From assembly GCA_905480145.1 (NCBI GenBank), contig CAJQPA010000005.1, forward strand, positions 62,001-126,000: a DNA stretch of 64,000 nucleotides. The letters are read 5' to 3'. The number at the start of each line of letters is the position of its first letter. The stretch's first letter is position 1. The position numbers and the translations under genes are program-made. The notes below the pieces were generated by a model that had not been told where the DNA came from, made no database searches, and was given only the letters and a program-made list of their open reading frames with translations. Of this stretch, positions 27,483-36,896 are shown piece by piece. The stretch comes from an uncultured Flavobacteriales bacterium (GTDB lineage Bacteria > Bacteroidota > Bacteroidia > Flavobacteriales_D > Crocinitomicaceae).

Positions 27483-28178
27483 ATGGAAAAAGTAACGAGA
27501 ATTTTATTGGCAGAGGATGATTTAAATTTAGGGCAACTTTTACAAAATTTCCTCCAGTCTAAAGGCTTTAAGGTATCCCTTGCTCAAAATGGTAAAATCG
27601 CTTTTGAAAAATTTAATCGTGATGAATTTGATTTTTGTATTTTCGATATTATGATGCCAGAAATGGATGGGTTCACTCTTGCAAAAGAGGTTCGAGAGAT
27701 TGATAAAAAAGTTCCCATTCTCTTTCTTTCGGCAAAAGCAATGAAAGAAGATAAATTAGAAGGGTTTTCAATTGGAGCGGATGATTATTTAACAAAGCCA
27801 TTTCAAATGGAAGAACTTTTGGCAAGAATCAATGCTATTTTGCGACGAGTTCCTTCAAATCCAGTTCAAGACAACGGAAATATTGAAATAGGCTCAATTA
27901 AATATGAGCCTGAATTCCGAATGCTTTACCTAAAGGATGAAGTCAAAAAATTGACAACTAAAGAGAATCAATTATTGCAACTATTAGTCAAAAACAAGAA
28001 TGAAATTCTTGATCGACACGCTACACTCCGAGCTATATGGGGAGATGATAATTACTTCAACGGACGAAGCATGGATGTATATATCGCAAAATTGCGAAAG
28101 GCCTTAAGAGAGGACTCTAACATTGAGATAATGAATGTGCATGGAAAAGGATTTAAGTTGATTGTTAAAGAGCCATGA
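27483..28178 (+). CDS. OmpR-type response regulator (RprY-like)
   Basis: This 231-residue transcription regulator has a receiver domain (about 5-120) with the acidic pocket LLAEDDL, phospho-acceptor Asp55 in FDIMMPEMDG and Lys in YLTKPF. A winged-helix DNA-binding domain (about 135-228) has LTTKENQLLQLLVKNKN, SMDVYIAKLRKAL and the C-terminal hairpin VHGKGFKLIV. It follows the kinase gene directly and should be phosphorylated by it. Targets are unknown; the envelope-polysaccharide genes downstream are candidates only by position. Confidence 0.94.
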   Translation: MEKVTRILLAEDDLNLGQLLQNFLQSKGFKVSLAQNGKIAFEKFNRDEFDFCIFDIMMPEMDGFTLAKEVREIDKKVPILFLSAKAMKEDKLEGFSIGADDYLTKPFQMEELLARINAILRRVPSNPVQDNGNIEIGSIKYEPEFRMLYLKDEVKKLTTKENQLLQLLVKNKNEILDRHATLRAIWGDDNYFNGRSMDVYIAKLRKALREDSNIEIMNVHGKGFKLIVKEP

Positions 28179-28267
28179 TTATTTTCTAATAAACATAATA
28201 AATTACTCTGTTAACTGTTATTAGACTCGAATATAAAGTTTAAATTCGCGAAACTAAAAACAAACTA

Positions 28268-29263
28268 ATGAGTGAAAATGCACAAGAATTTGACCAAGAG
28301 AGACAATCTTTAATGGTCTTCATTTGGCAAAGAAGGAAAACCATTATTCTTATCACGATTATTGCAATGATTGTTTCGATAATCATTTCTTTATTATTAA
28401 CCCCAATATACAAGTCTACAGCAATTGTTTTCCCTGCTGCAACAAGCACAGTTTCATTCTCTGAACAAAGAATTGCCAAAGCCTCGTCAATGGACTTTGG
28501 TGAAGAGGAACAGGCAGAACAGTTAGTTCAAATATTACAATCTTCAAGGATTAGAAATCGCATTGTTGATCAATTTGATTTATTGAATCATTATGAAATC
28601 GATGAAAATGACGAAACTAAACTTCACAAACTGAGTAAAGCATATTCAAACAACATACTCTTCAACAGAACACGTTATGGTTCGATTCAAATTGATGTTT
28701 TTGATCGGGATGCAAAATTGGCTGCAGAAATTGCAAACAAAATTGTTCAATTAATTGACACGGTAAAGAATGAAATGATACGCGACAGAACAATTCCAGC
28801 TTTTAGCATTAGTAAAAGAAAGAAAGATCAATTGGATCAAGAAAACGCTGTCATTCTTAAAAAACTTGACAGCCTGTCACAATTGGGAGTTGTTTCAATA
28901 GAAGGAAGGGCAACGCTTTTTTCCGCATACATAGAATCAAAGAATAAAATAGACAAAACATTTTTTAAAGAACAGATTGATGTCAACCTTCGCTACGGGG
29001 CAATGTTTGACGGTCTAGAAAGAACTCGTAATGAGAAAATTGCAAAACTTTCAAAATTTGAAGATGCTTACGAACAATCTGAATCTGATGCTAATTCTTT
29101 TTTGAATCACAAATTTATTGTAGAGGATGCTATTGTAGCTGACAAAAAAGACAAACCCAAACGAGCGATTATTGTTATCCTTTCGACTATGGGAGCTTTT
29201 ATTTTTAGCATTTTCTTTTTGCTCGTTCAAGATCGAATTAAGGAATTGCGAAAAGAAGCTTAA
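28268..29263 (+). CDS. Wzz-like polysaccharide chain-length / co-polymerase protein
   Basis: This 331-residue inner-membrane protein has one helix near the N-terminus (about 33-53, ending in LLLTPIYKSTAIVFP) and one near the C-terminus (about 298-320). Between them is a long helical periplasmic region, including the QLVQILQSSRIRNRIVDQFDL block typical of Wzz/GumC proteins. Such proteins set the chain length of O-antigen or exopolysaccharide. No tyrosine-kinase domain is fused. The next gene begins immediately after its stop and encodes a ligase or polymerase, which supports the role. Confidence 0.85.
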   Translation: MSENAQEFDQERQSLMVFIWQRRKTIILITIIAMIVSIIISLLLTPIYKSTAIVFPAATSTVSFSEQRIAKASSMDFGEEEQAEQLVQILQSSRIRNRIVDQFDLLNHYEIDENDETKLHKLSKAYSNNILFNRTRYGSIQIDVFDRDAKLAAEIANKIVQLIDTVKNEMIRDRTIPAFSISKRKKDQLDQENAVILKKLDSLSQLGVVSIEGRATLFSAYIESKNKIDKTFFKEQIDVNLRYGAMFDGLERTRNEKIAKLSKFEDAYEQSESDANSFLNHKFIVEDAIVADKKDKPKRAIIVILSTMGAFIFSIFFLLVQDRIKELRKEA

Positions 29264-30700
29264 TTGCAACTTCTCAAGAAAAATAGCATCATCATAGTGA
29301 TCAGTGCAATCTACATTGCGCTTTGCTCTTATTTTACTCTCAAAAATCAAGAGTTGCTCACGCTAGCCCCTATTGCACTTCTAGCCATTTACTTTGCGGT
29401 ATTTTATACGGAATACACTTTTTTATCTTTGGCTTTCTTAACACCATTATCAGTTAACATTGAAGAATATACAGATAGCTTTGGGTTATACATCCCCACA
29501 GAACCATTATTATTTGGCTTACTTGTCCTACTATTATTACAGCACACAAAATCAAATTTAATTGATAAAGCCATATGGAAAAACCCGATTGTATGGGCGG
29601 TTAGTTTTTATCTCTTTTGGATACTCGTAACTTCGATTACTAGCTCAGCACCAGCTACTTCATTTAAATTCCTTCTGTCTAAAGTTTGGTTTATTGTGCC
29701 GTTGTTATTTTTTGGAACCAAAATATTTTCTAAGAGAAAAAATCTAAAAATTTTTATTTGGCTCTTTTCTATTTCGATGGCAATAGCTATTTGTTACACC
29801 ATAGCTATTCATTCGACATATGGTTTTGGAGAAAAAGAAGGACATTGGGTCATGTGGCCTTTTTTTAAAGACCATACCATTTACGGTTCAACAATTGCAT
29901 TTACTGTTCCATTAATTTTTGGAATATATTTCTCAAAAAAACACTCACTACTAATGCAATTAATAATAATTGGATTATGTCTTATAATATTAACCGGATT
30001 ATACTTTTCATATACACGCGCAGCATGGCTAAGTGTAATCGCTGCTCTTTTCGTTTTGGGTATAATTAAACTGAAAATTAAGTTCAATATACTTGCTACG
30101 ATTAGCGCTATTGCTTTGATTACATTGTACTTTTCTTGGGATGCTATACAAATGGAGATGGCTCGGAATAATGCTGAACATACCACAGAAGATTTTGGGG
30201 AGAAAATACAAAGTGCAACCAATGTTACAACTGATGCTTCGAACTTGGAAAGAATCAATAGATGGTCATGCGCCATTGCTATGTTCCAAGAACGTCCAGT
30301 TTTTGGTTTTGGACCGGGAACATATGCATTTGAATACGCCAGGTTTCAACATCCTGATAATTTGACAATTATCTCTACCAATTTTGGAAATGGAGGGAAT
30401 GCACACAGTGAATACCTTGGACCTCTTTCAGAAATGGGATTAATCGGAATGCTTTCTATGTTATGTATTGTGGCTTCGATATTCTATAAGTCCATTAAAC
30501 TTTATATTCGTTGGCCAGATGATGACAAAGAATTGAAAACATTAATCCTTGCTATGATTTTGGCCCTAGTCACCTACTTCGTTCATGGTGTCTTAAATAA
30601 TTATTTAGACACAGATAAAGCAGCCATCCCAATTTGGTCTTTCTGCGCAGCATTTGTAGGTTTAGAAATACTATTAAATAATCGTGAATTAACTAAGTAG
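29264..30700 (+). CDS. O-antigen ligase / Wzy-family polysaccharide membrane protein
   Basis: This 478-residue polytopic protein has about 11-12 hydrophobic helices. The Wzy_C-type region is visible as LYFSYTRAAWLSVIAALFVLG (the conserved SxTRxAWL segment) and the later periplasmic loop RPVFGFGPGTYAFEY with AHSEYLGPLSEMGLIG, which carries the conserved His of O-antigen ligases. It starts with TTG directly after the stop of the Wzz-like gene. Ligase versus polymerase cannot be decided here. Confidence 0.88.
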   Translation: MQLLKKNSIIIVISAIYIALCSYFTLKNQELLTLAPIALLAIYFAVFYTEYTFLSLAFLTPLSVNIEEYTDSFGLYIPTEPLLFGLLVLLLLQHTKSNLIDKAIWKNPIVWAVSFYLFWILVTSITSSAPATSFKFLLSKVWFIVPLLFFGTKIFSKRKNLKIFIWLFSISMAIAICYTIAIHSTYGFGEKEGHWVMWPFFKDHTIYGSTIAFTVPLIFGIYFSKKHSLLMQLIIIGLCLIILTGLYFSYTRAAWLSVIAALFVLGIIKLKIKFNILATISAIALITLYFSWDAIQMEMARNNAEHTTEDFGEKIQSATNVTTDASNLERINRWSCAIAMFQERPVFGFGPGTYAFEYARFQHPDNLTIISTNFGNGGNAHSEYLGPLSEMGLIGMLSMLCIVASIFYKSIKLYIRWPDDDKELKTLILAMILALVTYFVHGVLNNYLDTDKAAIPIWSFCAAFVGLEILLNNRELTK

Positions 30701-30751
30701 TTTACTTTTAACTAAGTTCGTAACAAAAAATATTTTTACCGTTTAATAATT

Positions 30752-31447
30752 ATGTCAAAAGCTATCACAATTCACTCTAGGTTAAGCCTGCTAGTAATAA
30801 TATTAACCACTTCCGCTTTTAATTTATTGGCTCAGGAAGTTAAAGAACCTTTCATTGGACTTTTAGAATACAAAATAAGCGCCCGAGATACTTCTTTAAA
30901 AGATTTTCTGCCAGATTACCCAATGGTGATTTATTCGAACGACACAATCATTAGAAAGTCTAATTTTACGGATCAATTAGGAATACAAGTAGTAATTCAG
31001 CACATGGTCAAGAACAAATCATATCTGCTGTTAGAAGCTGCTCAAGGCAAGTATGCGATTCAAACTGACTTAAACAAAACAAATTCAGATACAATTCCTT
31101 CAAAATATACTTTCAAAAAAAAATGCTTCAAAAAGAAAATACTAGGAATCAAAGCTAAACGTACAATGGCATACCACCCTGATTTTGAAGAAGCTATCGA
31201 GTTTCTATATTTTGACAATAGAGCGAATAAGTACAATCCCGTTTTTAAAGAAATACCCGGACTTCCTGTTAAATATAGTGTTTACACTCCCGATGGAATA
31301 TTAGATTATGAACTTGTAAAAATGACTGAGTACACGCCAGACAGAAACCTTTTCGGAATACCTACTGATTATAAGCGAGTGACCTTTGATGAGTTTCTCA
31401 AAATCGTTACTTCTCCAGAGAATCAAAAAGTTTTATCGACTGATTAG
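30752..31447 (+). CDS. Secreted protein of unknown function, GLPGLI/DUF4412-like
   Basis: This 231-residue protein has an N-terminal signal (LLVIILTTSAFNLLAQ, cleavage near residue 28). The visible features are a PFIGLLEYKISARD strand, IQVVIQHMVKNKSYLLL, a Lys/Phe/Cys-rich stretch (FKKKCFKKKILGIKAKR) and FKEIPGLPVKYSVYTPDG. The LGIKAKR and GLPVKY segments resemble DUF4412/GLPGLI-type secreted proteins, in which a substrate-like beta sheet is repeated. The match is by eye only. It is a lone gene 51 bases after the ligase. Confidence 0.7.
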   Translation: MSKAITIHSRLSLLVIILTTSAFNLLAQEVKEPFIGLLEYKISARDTSLKDFLPDYPMVIYSNDTIIRKSNFTDQLGIQVVIQHMVKNKSYLLLEAAQGKYAIQTDLNKTNSDTIPSKYTFKKKCFKKKILGIKAKRTMAYHPDFEEAIEFLYFDNRANKYNPVFKEIPGLPVKYSVYTPDGILDYELVKMTEYTPDRNLFGIPTDYKRVTFDEFLKIVTSPENQKVLSTD

Positions 31448-31538
31448 TTAAACTAACATTCGGTTGTGCATAGATACGTAGAACCTCATTGCATTTGAGT
31501 TAAGTATCTTCCTATCTTCGTCCAATAGCGGAAACTGA

Positions 31539-34181
31539 ATGGGAACAGAAAATAAATTTATTGCAAAAGGAGACACTTCTTCAAAAGCAAAATCAGAAAC
31601 AAAAAAATCAACTAAGAAAAGTAAAGCAAACCCAAAAAAGGTTTCTGCGCTAGTTTTGTTGAAAGATCGTTTTGACAAGAAGAAATTAAAATCTAGTATT
31701 GGAGTAGGCTTAATTCTCCTGGCTGCGCTCTTATTCCTTGCGAATTTCTCCTACTTGTTCACATGGAAAACTGACCAATCACGCGTGATATCTAAAGGCT
31801 TTTTTGAATTCATTTTTGATGGTTCTGAAGAGCCTGTTGCAAATTGGATGGGGAAATTTGGAGCTTGGACTTCACATTTACTTGTTCATCGATGGTTTGG
31901 CATCACATCTTTTGCGATCCCATTTGCGATGCTAATCATTGGATTCAAAGCTTTATTTAACATTTCAATCCTTCCAATAAAGAAAAGTTTACTCACCTCT
32001 TTTTTCGTATTAATCTGGGGTAGTTTATTCTTTGGCATTTTTTCAAAAAACGTAAATTACTTAGGCGGTTCATTTGGATTTCAATCAAATGAATGGTTAA
32101 ACCTAACCGTTGGAAAAATCGGAACAGTAATATTCACTTTAGCTTTAGGTTACTTATTATCTGTTGTACTTTTGAATGTTAAATTGAAAAAAATAATCAC
32201 TCTTTTAGGTCTTGCAAAGCCAGAAGCAGAAGATATTCTAACAGAAGTTGAAGTAGAATCTAACTACGATGTTTCGAATATCCTGCATCCTGATTTAACG
32301 ACAGATGACCTTATCGCTAAAACTGTCGATTTTTCTAGCGAAGAACAATCAACAGAAGAAGAACAAAAAGATGAATCTGAAGAAGAAATTACAGTAATTA
32401 ATTTATCTCCTGAAGAATTAAATATAAAAACGGCACTCGAAACAGAAATAGCAAAAGAAGAAATCCAAAGTAGCATTGAAGAAGCTGATTCTTCTCAAGA
32501 ACTATCGATTGAAACAGATATTTCAGAAACACAAGATTTTGATAACATAATCCCAACCCCTATAGCAGATAGTCTTGGAGATGATGAGTTTGTTGTAGAG
32601 GTTGCTACCGAATCAGAAGATGATAAAACATTATCTACATCTGAAGTAAACAGCAAGAGAAAAGAATATGGTGATTATGATCCAACTCTAGATTTATCAA
32701 GCTATAAGCTCCCTAAGATTGATTTATTAAAAGACTATGGTGTTAGTAAAGGTTCTGTTTCCCAAGAAGAATTGGAAGAGAACAAAAATAAAATTGTTAC
32801 CACACTTCAAAATTATAAAATCGAGATTTCAAAAATAAAAGCAACTGTAGGTCCAACCGTTACCCTTTATGAAATTATACCGGCACCGGGTGTTAGAATA
32901 TCCAAGATTAAAAACCTCGAAGATGATATTGCACTGAGTTTAGCCGCATTAGGCATTCGTATCATAGCGCCAATACCAGGTAAAGGAACCATCGGAATAG
33001 AAGTTCCAAATAGTAAGCCCGAAATGGTAAGTATGCGCTCACTTATTGCTTCTAAGAAATTCCAAGAATCTGACGCTGAACTGCCTGTTGTAATGGGTAA
33101 AACAATTACAAACGAAACCTTTACTTTTGATTTAGCAAAAATGCCCCATCTTTTGGTTGCAGGAGCTACAGGACAAGGTAAATCAGTTGGACTGAATGCA
33201 ATATTAGTTTCTTTGCTTTATAAGAAACACCCATCACAAGTGAAATTTGTATTGGTGGATCCAAAGAAAGTTGAATTGACTCTCTTTAACAGAATTGAGC
33301 GTCATTTTTTAGCTAAACTTCCCGATGCCGAAGACGCTATTATTACGGACACCAGTAAAGTGGTAAATACACTAAATTCTCTTTGCATTGAAATGGATCA
33401 GCGCTATGAGCTTTTAAAGGAAGCCCAGGTTCGTAACATCATTGAGTATAATGCGAAATTTGTTGACCGCAAGTTAAACCCTGAAAATGACCATCGTTTC
33501 TTGCCATATATCGTAGTTCTAATTGATGAGTTTGCTGACTTAATAATGACAGCAGGAAAAGAAGTCGAGCAGCCCATCGCCAGAATAGCACAACTTGCAA
33601 GAGCCATCGGTATTCACCTTATTGTGGCCACACAAAGACCTTCCGTAAATGTAATTACCGGTATGATTAAAGCAAATTTCCCTGCTCGAATTGCATTTAG
33701 AGTACTTTCTAAAATTGATTCTCGAACAATACTTGACACGTCAGGTGCTGACCAACTCATTGGAAGGGGCGACATGCTTGTTAGCATGGGACAGGATGTG
33801 ATTCGCTTGCAGTGTGGATTCGTAGATACTCCAGAAGTTGATGATATATGCACGTTCATTGGCGATCAGCGCGGTTACCCTTCTGCTTTAATATTACCTG
33901 AATACGTTGATGAATCTGGAGAAGGAAATGGAAACATGGATGATGAAGATTTAGACAAACTTTTTGCGGATGCCGCAAGGATAGTTGTAATGCATCAACA
34001 AGGATCTGCAAGTCTACTTCAACGTAAACTAAAACTAGGATACAATCGTGCTGGAAGAATCATTGATCAACTTGAAGGGCATGGCATAATTGGAGGATTT
34101 AGAGGAAGTAAGGCGCGAGAAGTACTTTATGCTGATGAGATAGGTCTTGATTCTTACCTTTCTAGCAAAGGAATTGTCTAG
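31539..34181 (+). CDS. ftsK: FtsK/SpoIIIE-family DNA translocase
   Basis: This 880-residue septal DNA pump moves chromosome termini during division. Four membrane helices lie in about 50-230. An acidic, low-complexity linker of Glu/Asp/Ser/Thr follows (about 225-365). The motor has an alpha/beta core (YGVSKGSVSQEELEENKNKI), Walker A GATGQGKS (Lys548), Walker B VVLIDEFADLI and IGIHLIVATQRPS. The C-terminal gamma winged helix (about 815-880, SLLQRKLKLGYNRAGRIIDQLE) reads KOPS-like orienting sequences. Its stop abuts the stop of the convergent gene with no spacer. Confidence 0.96.
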   Translation: MGTENKFIAKGDTSSKAKSETKKSTKKSKANPKKVSALVLLKDRFDKKKLKSSIGVGLILLAALLFLANFSYLFTWKTDQSRVISKGFFEFIFDGSEEPVANWMGKFGAWTSHLLVHRWFGITSFAIPFAMLIIGFKALFNISILPIKKSLLTSFFVLIWGSLFFGIFSKNVNYLGGSFGFQSNEWLNLTVGKIGTVIFTLALGYLLSVVLLNVKLKKIITLLGLAKPEAEDILTEVEVESNYDVSNILHPDLTTDDLIAKTVDFSSEEQSTEEEQKDESEEEITVINLSPEELNIKTALETEIAKEEIQSSIEEADSSQELSIETDISETQDFDNIIPTPIADSLGDDEFVVEVATESEDDKTLSTSEVNSKRKEYGDYDPTLDLSSYKLPKIDLLKDYGVSKGSVSQEELEENKNKIVTTLQNYKIEISKIKATVGPTVTLYEIIPAPGVRISKIKNLEDDIALSLAALGIRIIAPIPGKGTIGIEVPNSKPEMVSMRSLIASKKFQESDAELPVVMGKTITNETFTFDLAKMPHLLVAGATGQGKSVGLNAILVSLLYKKHPSQVKFVLVDPKKVELTLFNRIERHFLAKLPDAEDAIITDTSKVVNTLNSLCIEMDQRYELLKEAQVRNIIEYNAKFVDRKLNPENDHRFLPYIVVLIDEFADLIMTAGKEVEQPIARIAQLARAIGIHLIVATQRPSVNVITGMIKANFPARIAFRVLSKIDSRTILDTSGADQLIGRGDMLVSMGQDVIRLQCGFVDTPEVDDICTFIGDQRGYPSALILPEYVDESGEGNGNMDDEDLDKLFADAARIVVMHQQGSASLLQRKLKLGYNRAGRIIDQLEGHGIIGGFRGSKAREVLYADEIGLDSYLSSKGIV

Positions 34182-34754
34182 CTACTTATTCTTAATCGCA
34201 TTTATATTAAAACCTAAACCAGCAGAAAACATTAACTCATCCGCCCTACCATTTATATTGCTATAAACTGTCCGATAATTTGTACTTGTATAAGTTACAT
34301 TTATAAACAAATGGGCAAACTCATACATATAGAAAGTACCTCCAATGTTAAAAGAAATAACCGGCACAACAGACAGTTCATTAACTCCCAGAGACGATCT
34401 ATTTTTAACTAGTTCAGCAATATACAAGCCCGGCATTAACCCAATATGAGCATCAAGGTTTTTCTTGTTCGCATGCAGCAGCATTCCAGCAGTTGTTCTA
34501 AATCCTTTTTCATAATACCCAGATTTTTCCATCCCTCCTAATAACAAATTTCCCTCACCGCGAAAACTTATTCGTTTATCAAAGAAGCCTTCAAAGAACC
34601 CGGTTAAATACGCATTTTCACCACTTTGATTAAGCATCAACGAGGGTGAAAAAGTCAAACTTGAAGCCAACAATCCCGAACGAATATAAACTTCCTGTTG
34701 CGCTTGAGTATTTGCGCTAAAAATGCAACATATCACAATTAAAATCTTTACCAT
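34182..34754 (-). CDS. Small outer-membrane beta-barrel-like protein
   Basis: This 190-residue protein has a signal peptide (MVKILIVICCIFSANTQAQ). The rest alternates short hydrophobic and aromatic strands with glycines (LASSLTFSPSLML, GFFEGFFDKRISFRGEG, FNIGGTFYMYEFAHLFINVTYTS) and ends FSAGLGFNINA, a pattern of an eight-stranded outer-membrane barrel. No specific family is recognised. Its ATG overlaps the upstream barrel-like gene by seven bases, so the two are probably co-translated. Confidence 0.75.
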   Translation of the reverse strand: MVKILIVICCIFSANTQAQQEVYIRSGLLASSLTFSPSLMLNQSGENAYLTGFFEGFFDKRISFRGEGNLLLGGMEKSGYYEKGFRTTAGMLLHANKKNLDAHIGLMPGLYIAELVKNRSSLGVNELSVVPVISFNIGGTFYMYEFAHLFINVTYTSTNYRTVYSNINGRADELMFSAGLGFNINAIKNK

Positions 34755-35362
34755 AGGTCTGCAATTTTATAGTTTAAACCAATGTGCATTAAAAAATGCC
34801 CCTCTACCCCTTTCCTTTTCTCACTTTCAAAATGAACTCTAGCATTTTCATAATGGGCATGGATATCATCACCTAAATGCATCATATATTGAGTATTCAA
34901 CGAAATATCAAAGCGCTGACTCACTCTGAAATGCAGCCCAGCTCCTCCTTGCACTGCGGAACTATTCTTAGAGATGTGATTTCTGTGATCTGAGTTATCA
35001 ATGAGAATTGTTTTATCAAAACAATGCCCAATAACCAAATACGGTTTAATAATGGGATCTAGACTTTTCGTTAAGTAATACATAACACTCCATCCAATAT
35101 GGTAGTCAATCCTTGAAGCAAAGTCACCGACTTCTCCAGTGATATAGTCTAAAAACCACTCCGTATTAATTCTATCTGCAACTTGAATCCGGAATTGACC
35201 ACCAACACCAGTGCCAAAGCTAGAGAGTTTATCTCCGCTAAATGAACTAGCTGTTGTTCTTAATCCGATGCTAAAAATTCCTCCTTGAGTCTCCTTAACA
35301 ACCATTGGTTGGCTCATTCCAAAAAATGGGAATAGAAAGACAATAATGCATAGTTTATTCAT
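34748..35362 (-). CDS. Outer-membrane beta-barrel-like protein
   Basis: This 204-residue protein has a signal peptide (MNKLCIIVFLFPFFGMSQP). The remainder has repeated strand-turn-strand units (FSIGLRTTASSFSGD, GVGGQFRIQVADRINTEWFLDY, GGAGLHFRVSQRFDISLNTQYMMHL) and ends MHIGLNYKIADLW. It looks like an OmpA/OmpW-like porin-type barrel, without a recognised family. It forms a pair with the following gene, whose ATG overlaps its 3' end. The pair is downstream of fabI on the same strand, separated from it by a terminator. Confidence 0.75.
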   Translation of the reverse strand: MNKLCIIVFLFPFFGMSQPMVVKETQGGIFSIGLRTTASSFSGDKLSSFGTGVGGQFRIQVADRINTEWFLDYITGEVGDFASRIDYHIGWSVMYYLTKSLDPIIKPYLVIGHCFDKTILIDNSDHRNHISKNSSAVQGGAGLHFRVSQRFDISLNTQYMMHLGDDIHAHYENARVHFESEKRKGVEGHFLMHIGLNYKIADLW

Positions 35363-35423
35363 AATAAAAGTTTTATTGGTTGCCTTTAAACAACGCTAAT
35401 AATTCTCAATTTATTATGTATGC

Positions 35424-35457
35424 ATAAAAAAAAGAGCTAACCCACGGCTAGCTCTTT
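35424..35457 (-). terminator. Rho-independent terminator of fabI
   Basis: AAAGAGCTA (35431-35439) pairs with TAGCTCTTT (35449-35457), loop ACCCACGGC. On the minus strand the stem is followed by a T run of seven (35424-35433 region). It lies just after the fabI stop. Confidence 0.85.
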
Positions 35458-35469
35458 AATTAAAATAGC

Positions 35470-36282
35470 TTAATCTGAAAACTTTTCAATAACAGACTGG
35501 GTTACACCCGTATTAGAAAACCCACCATCATGGAATAAATTCTGCATAGTTACATAACGAGTCAAGTCAGAAAACATTGAAATACAATAATCAGCACAAG
35601 CGACTGCATCGGCATTTCCAAGTGGAGACATTTGTTCTGAGTAATTGATAAATTCAGTAAAACCTTTTACTCCCGAACCAGCAGTTGTCATTGTAGGCGA
35701 CTGAGAAATTGTATTTACCCTTACTTTCTTTGCCATCCCATAGTGATATCCAAAACTTCTTGCGATAGACTCTAAATACGATTTATTGTCAGCCATATCA
35801 TTATAATCTGGGAAGGTTCTTTGCGCTGCAATATAAGTCAAGGCTACTATAGACCCCCATTCACTCATCGCATCTTGCTTCATAGCAGTTTGCATGACTT
35901 TATGAAATGATAACGCAGAAACATCTAAACCCTTTTGAGTAAAATCATATTTTTGATCCGTATAGTGTCGCCCTTTACGAACGTTAATAGACATACCTAT
36001 AGAATGTAAAATAAAGTCTATTTTACCACCCAAAATCTCTACCGATTTAGAAATTAAATTTTCAAGGTCCTCAACACTAGTTGCATCTGCCGGAATAATT
36101 TCACTGCCAGTCTTTTCTGCCAAGCTGTTAATCTCTCCCATTCTCATTGCAATAGGTGCATTTGTCAAAACAAATGTTGCTCCTTCTTCATGCGCTCTTT
36201 CTGCAACTTTCCATGCAATTGACTGTTCATTAAGGGCTCCGAAGATAATCCCTCTTTTTCCTTTAAGAATATTGTTTCCCAT
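35470..36282 (-). CDS. fabI: Enoyl-[acyl-carrier-protein] reductase (NADH), FabI type
   Basis: It performs the last reduction of each fatty-acid elongation cycle. The 270-residue short-chain dehydrogenase fold shows the FabI-specific nucleotide site GALNEQSIAW (about 12-21), SIGMSINVRKGR, the catalytic Y-x6-K (YNDMADNK) and the substrate loop SPTMTTAGSGVKGF. It is an alternative to FabK/FabV, and its fit to FabI is unambiguous. It has a TACATTTG -7 box 20 bases upstream and its own terminator. Confidence 0.96.
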   Translation of the reverse strand: MGNNILKGKRGIIFGALNEQSIAWKVAERAHEEGATFVLTNAPIAMRMGEINSLAEKTGSEIIPADATSVEDLENLISKSVEILGGKIDFILHSIGMSINVRKGRHYTDQKYDFTQKGLDVSALSFHKVMQTAMKQDAMSEWGSIVALTYIAAQRTFPDYNDMADNKSYLESIARSFGYHYGMAKKVRVNTISQSPTMTTAGSGVKGFTEFINYSEQMSPLGNADAVACADYCISMFSDLTRYVTMQNLFHDGGFSNTGVTQSVIEKFSD

Positions 36283-36301
36283 TTTTATCTTGTTTGAGCT
36301 A

Positions 36302-36309
36302 CAAATGTA
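36302..36309 (-). promoter_or_regulatory. Candidate -7 box of fabI
   Basis: The minus strand reads TACATTTG (TAnnTTTG), 20 bases before the fabI ATG. A well-spaced -33 TTTG is not obvious. Confidence 0.5.
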
Positions 36310-36402
36310 GGATAAATATTAAGTTGGCATTAACTTCAATTCTTTATTTATCAACCATTGAACGTTAAATAAAATAGAGGCCAATAATTAATAAAATCGG
36401 TT

Positions 36403-36410
36403 TAATTTTG
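36403..36410 (+). promoter_or_regulatory. Candidate -7 box of the small membrane-protein gene at 36453
   Basis: TAATTTTG matches TAnnTTTG and ends 43 bases before the ATG at 36453. No -33 TTG is seen at normal spacing. The rest of the 170-base divergent gap has nothing else I can support. Confidence 0.4.
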
Positions 36411-36452
36411 AGGTTACCAATCAGAGCCAATTAACCGCATAATTTTATTGTC

Positions 36453-36893
36453 ATGTTAGAATTCCTCAAAATAAGTCTTCTCTTCACTGCATTCGGTTGC
36501 CTTTTCGAAGTTGGATTTACAGCAATATATGATTCTTTGGAACAGTTGATCACGAAAGGTAAGGCAAAAGTGGATATTCGTTTCTTTGGATACTGGAGCA
36601 TCCTTTACACATTTATTTATGGAGTATTACTTCCTGCTTTCTGGATAATAATATCTATTCCTTACGTTTATGATCTTCATTGGACATTGCGAGCTGCTAT
36701 CTATGGCGGTACTTTCCAAATTGGAGAATATTGTACGATGTATTTATTTCATAAAATATTTGGAGAATCTCCATCAGAAAGCCATTACAAAGGAAAGCTT
36801 GACAGTATTCAAAATTTCACGCGACTTTCTTATTTCCCAATCTTTATTTTGGAAGCTTTTTCATTTGAATTGATTTACTCACTGTTCATGTGA
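36453..36893 (+). CDS. Small four-helix membrane protein, unknown
   Basis: This 146-residue protein is very hydrophobic, with about four membrane helices (near 5-27, 48-72, 80-100 and 122-145). The short loops contain YDSLEQLITKGKAKVDIRFFGYWS and HKIFGESPSESHYKGKLDS. I recall related small membrane proteins being called putative ABC-transporter type IV, but no ATPase is near and I make no functional claim. Its stop is three bases from the stop of the convergent receptor gene. Confidence 0.75.
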   Translation: MLEFLKISLLFTAFGCLFEVGFTAIYDSLEQLITKGKAKVDIRFFGYWSILYTFIYGVLLPAFWIIISIPYVYDLHWTLRAAIYGGTFQIGEYCTMYLFHKIFGESPSESHYKGKLDSIQNFTRLSYFPIFILEAFSFELIYSLFM

Positions 36894-36896
36894 AAT

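Noticed and set aside
36453-36893. Calling the small membrane protein an ABC transporter permease
   Set aside because: Only the length and helix number match, and no ATPase is adjacent. I left it as unknown.
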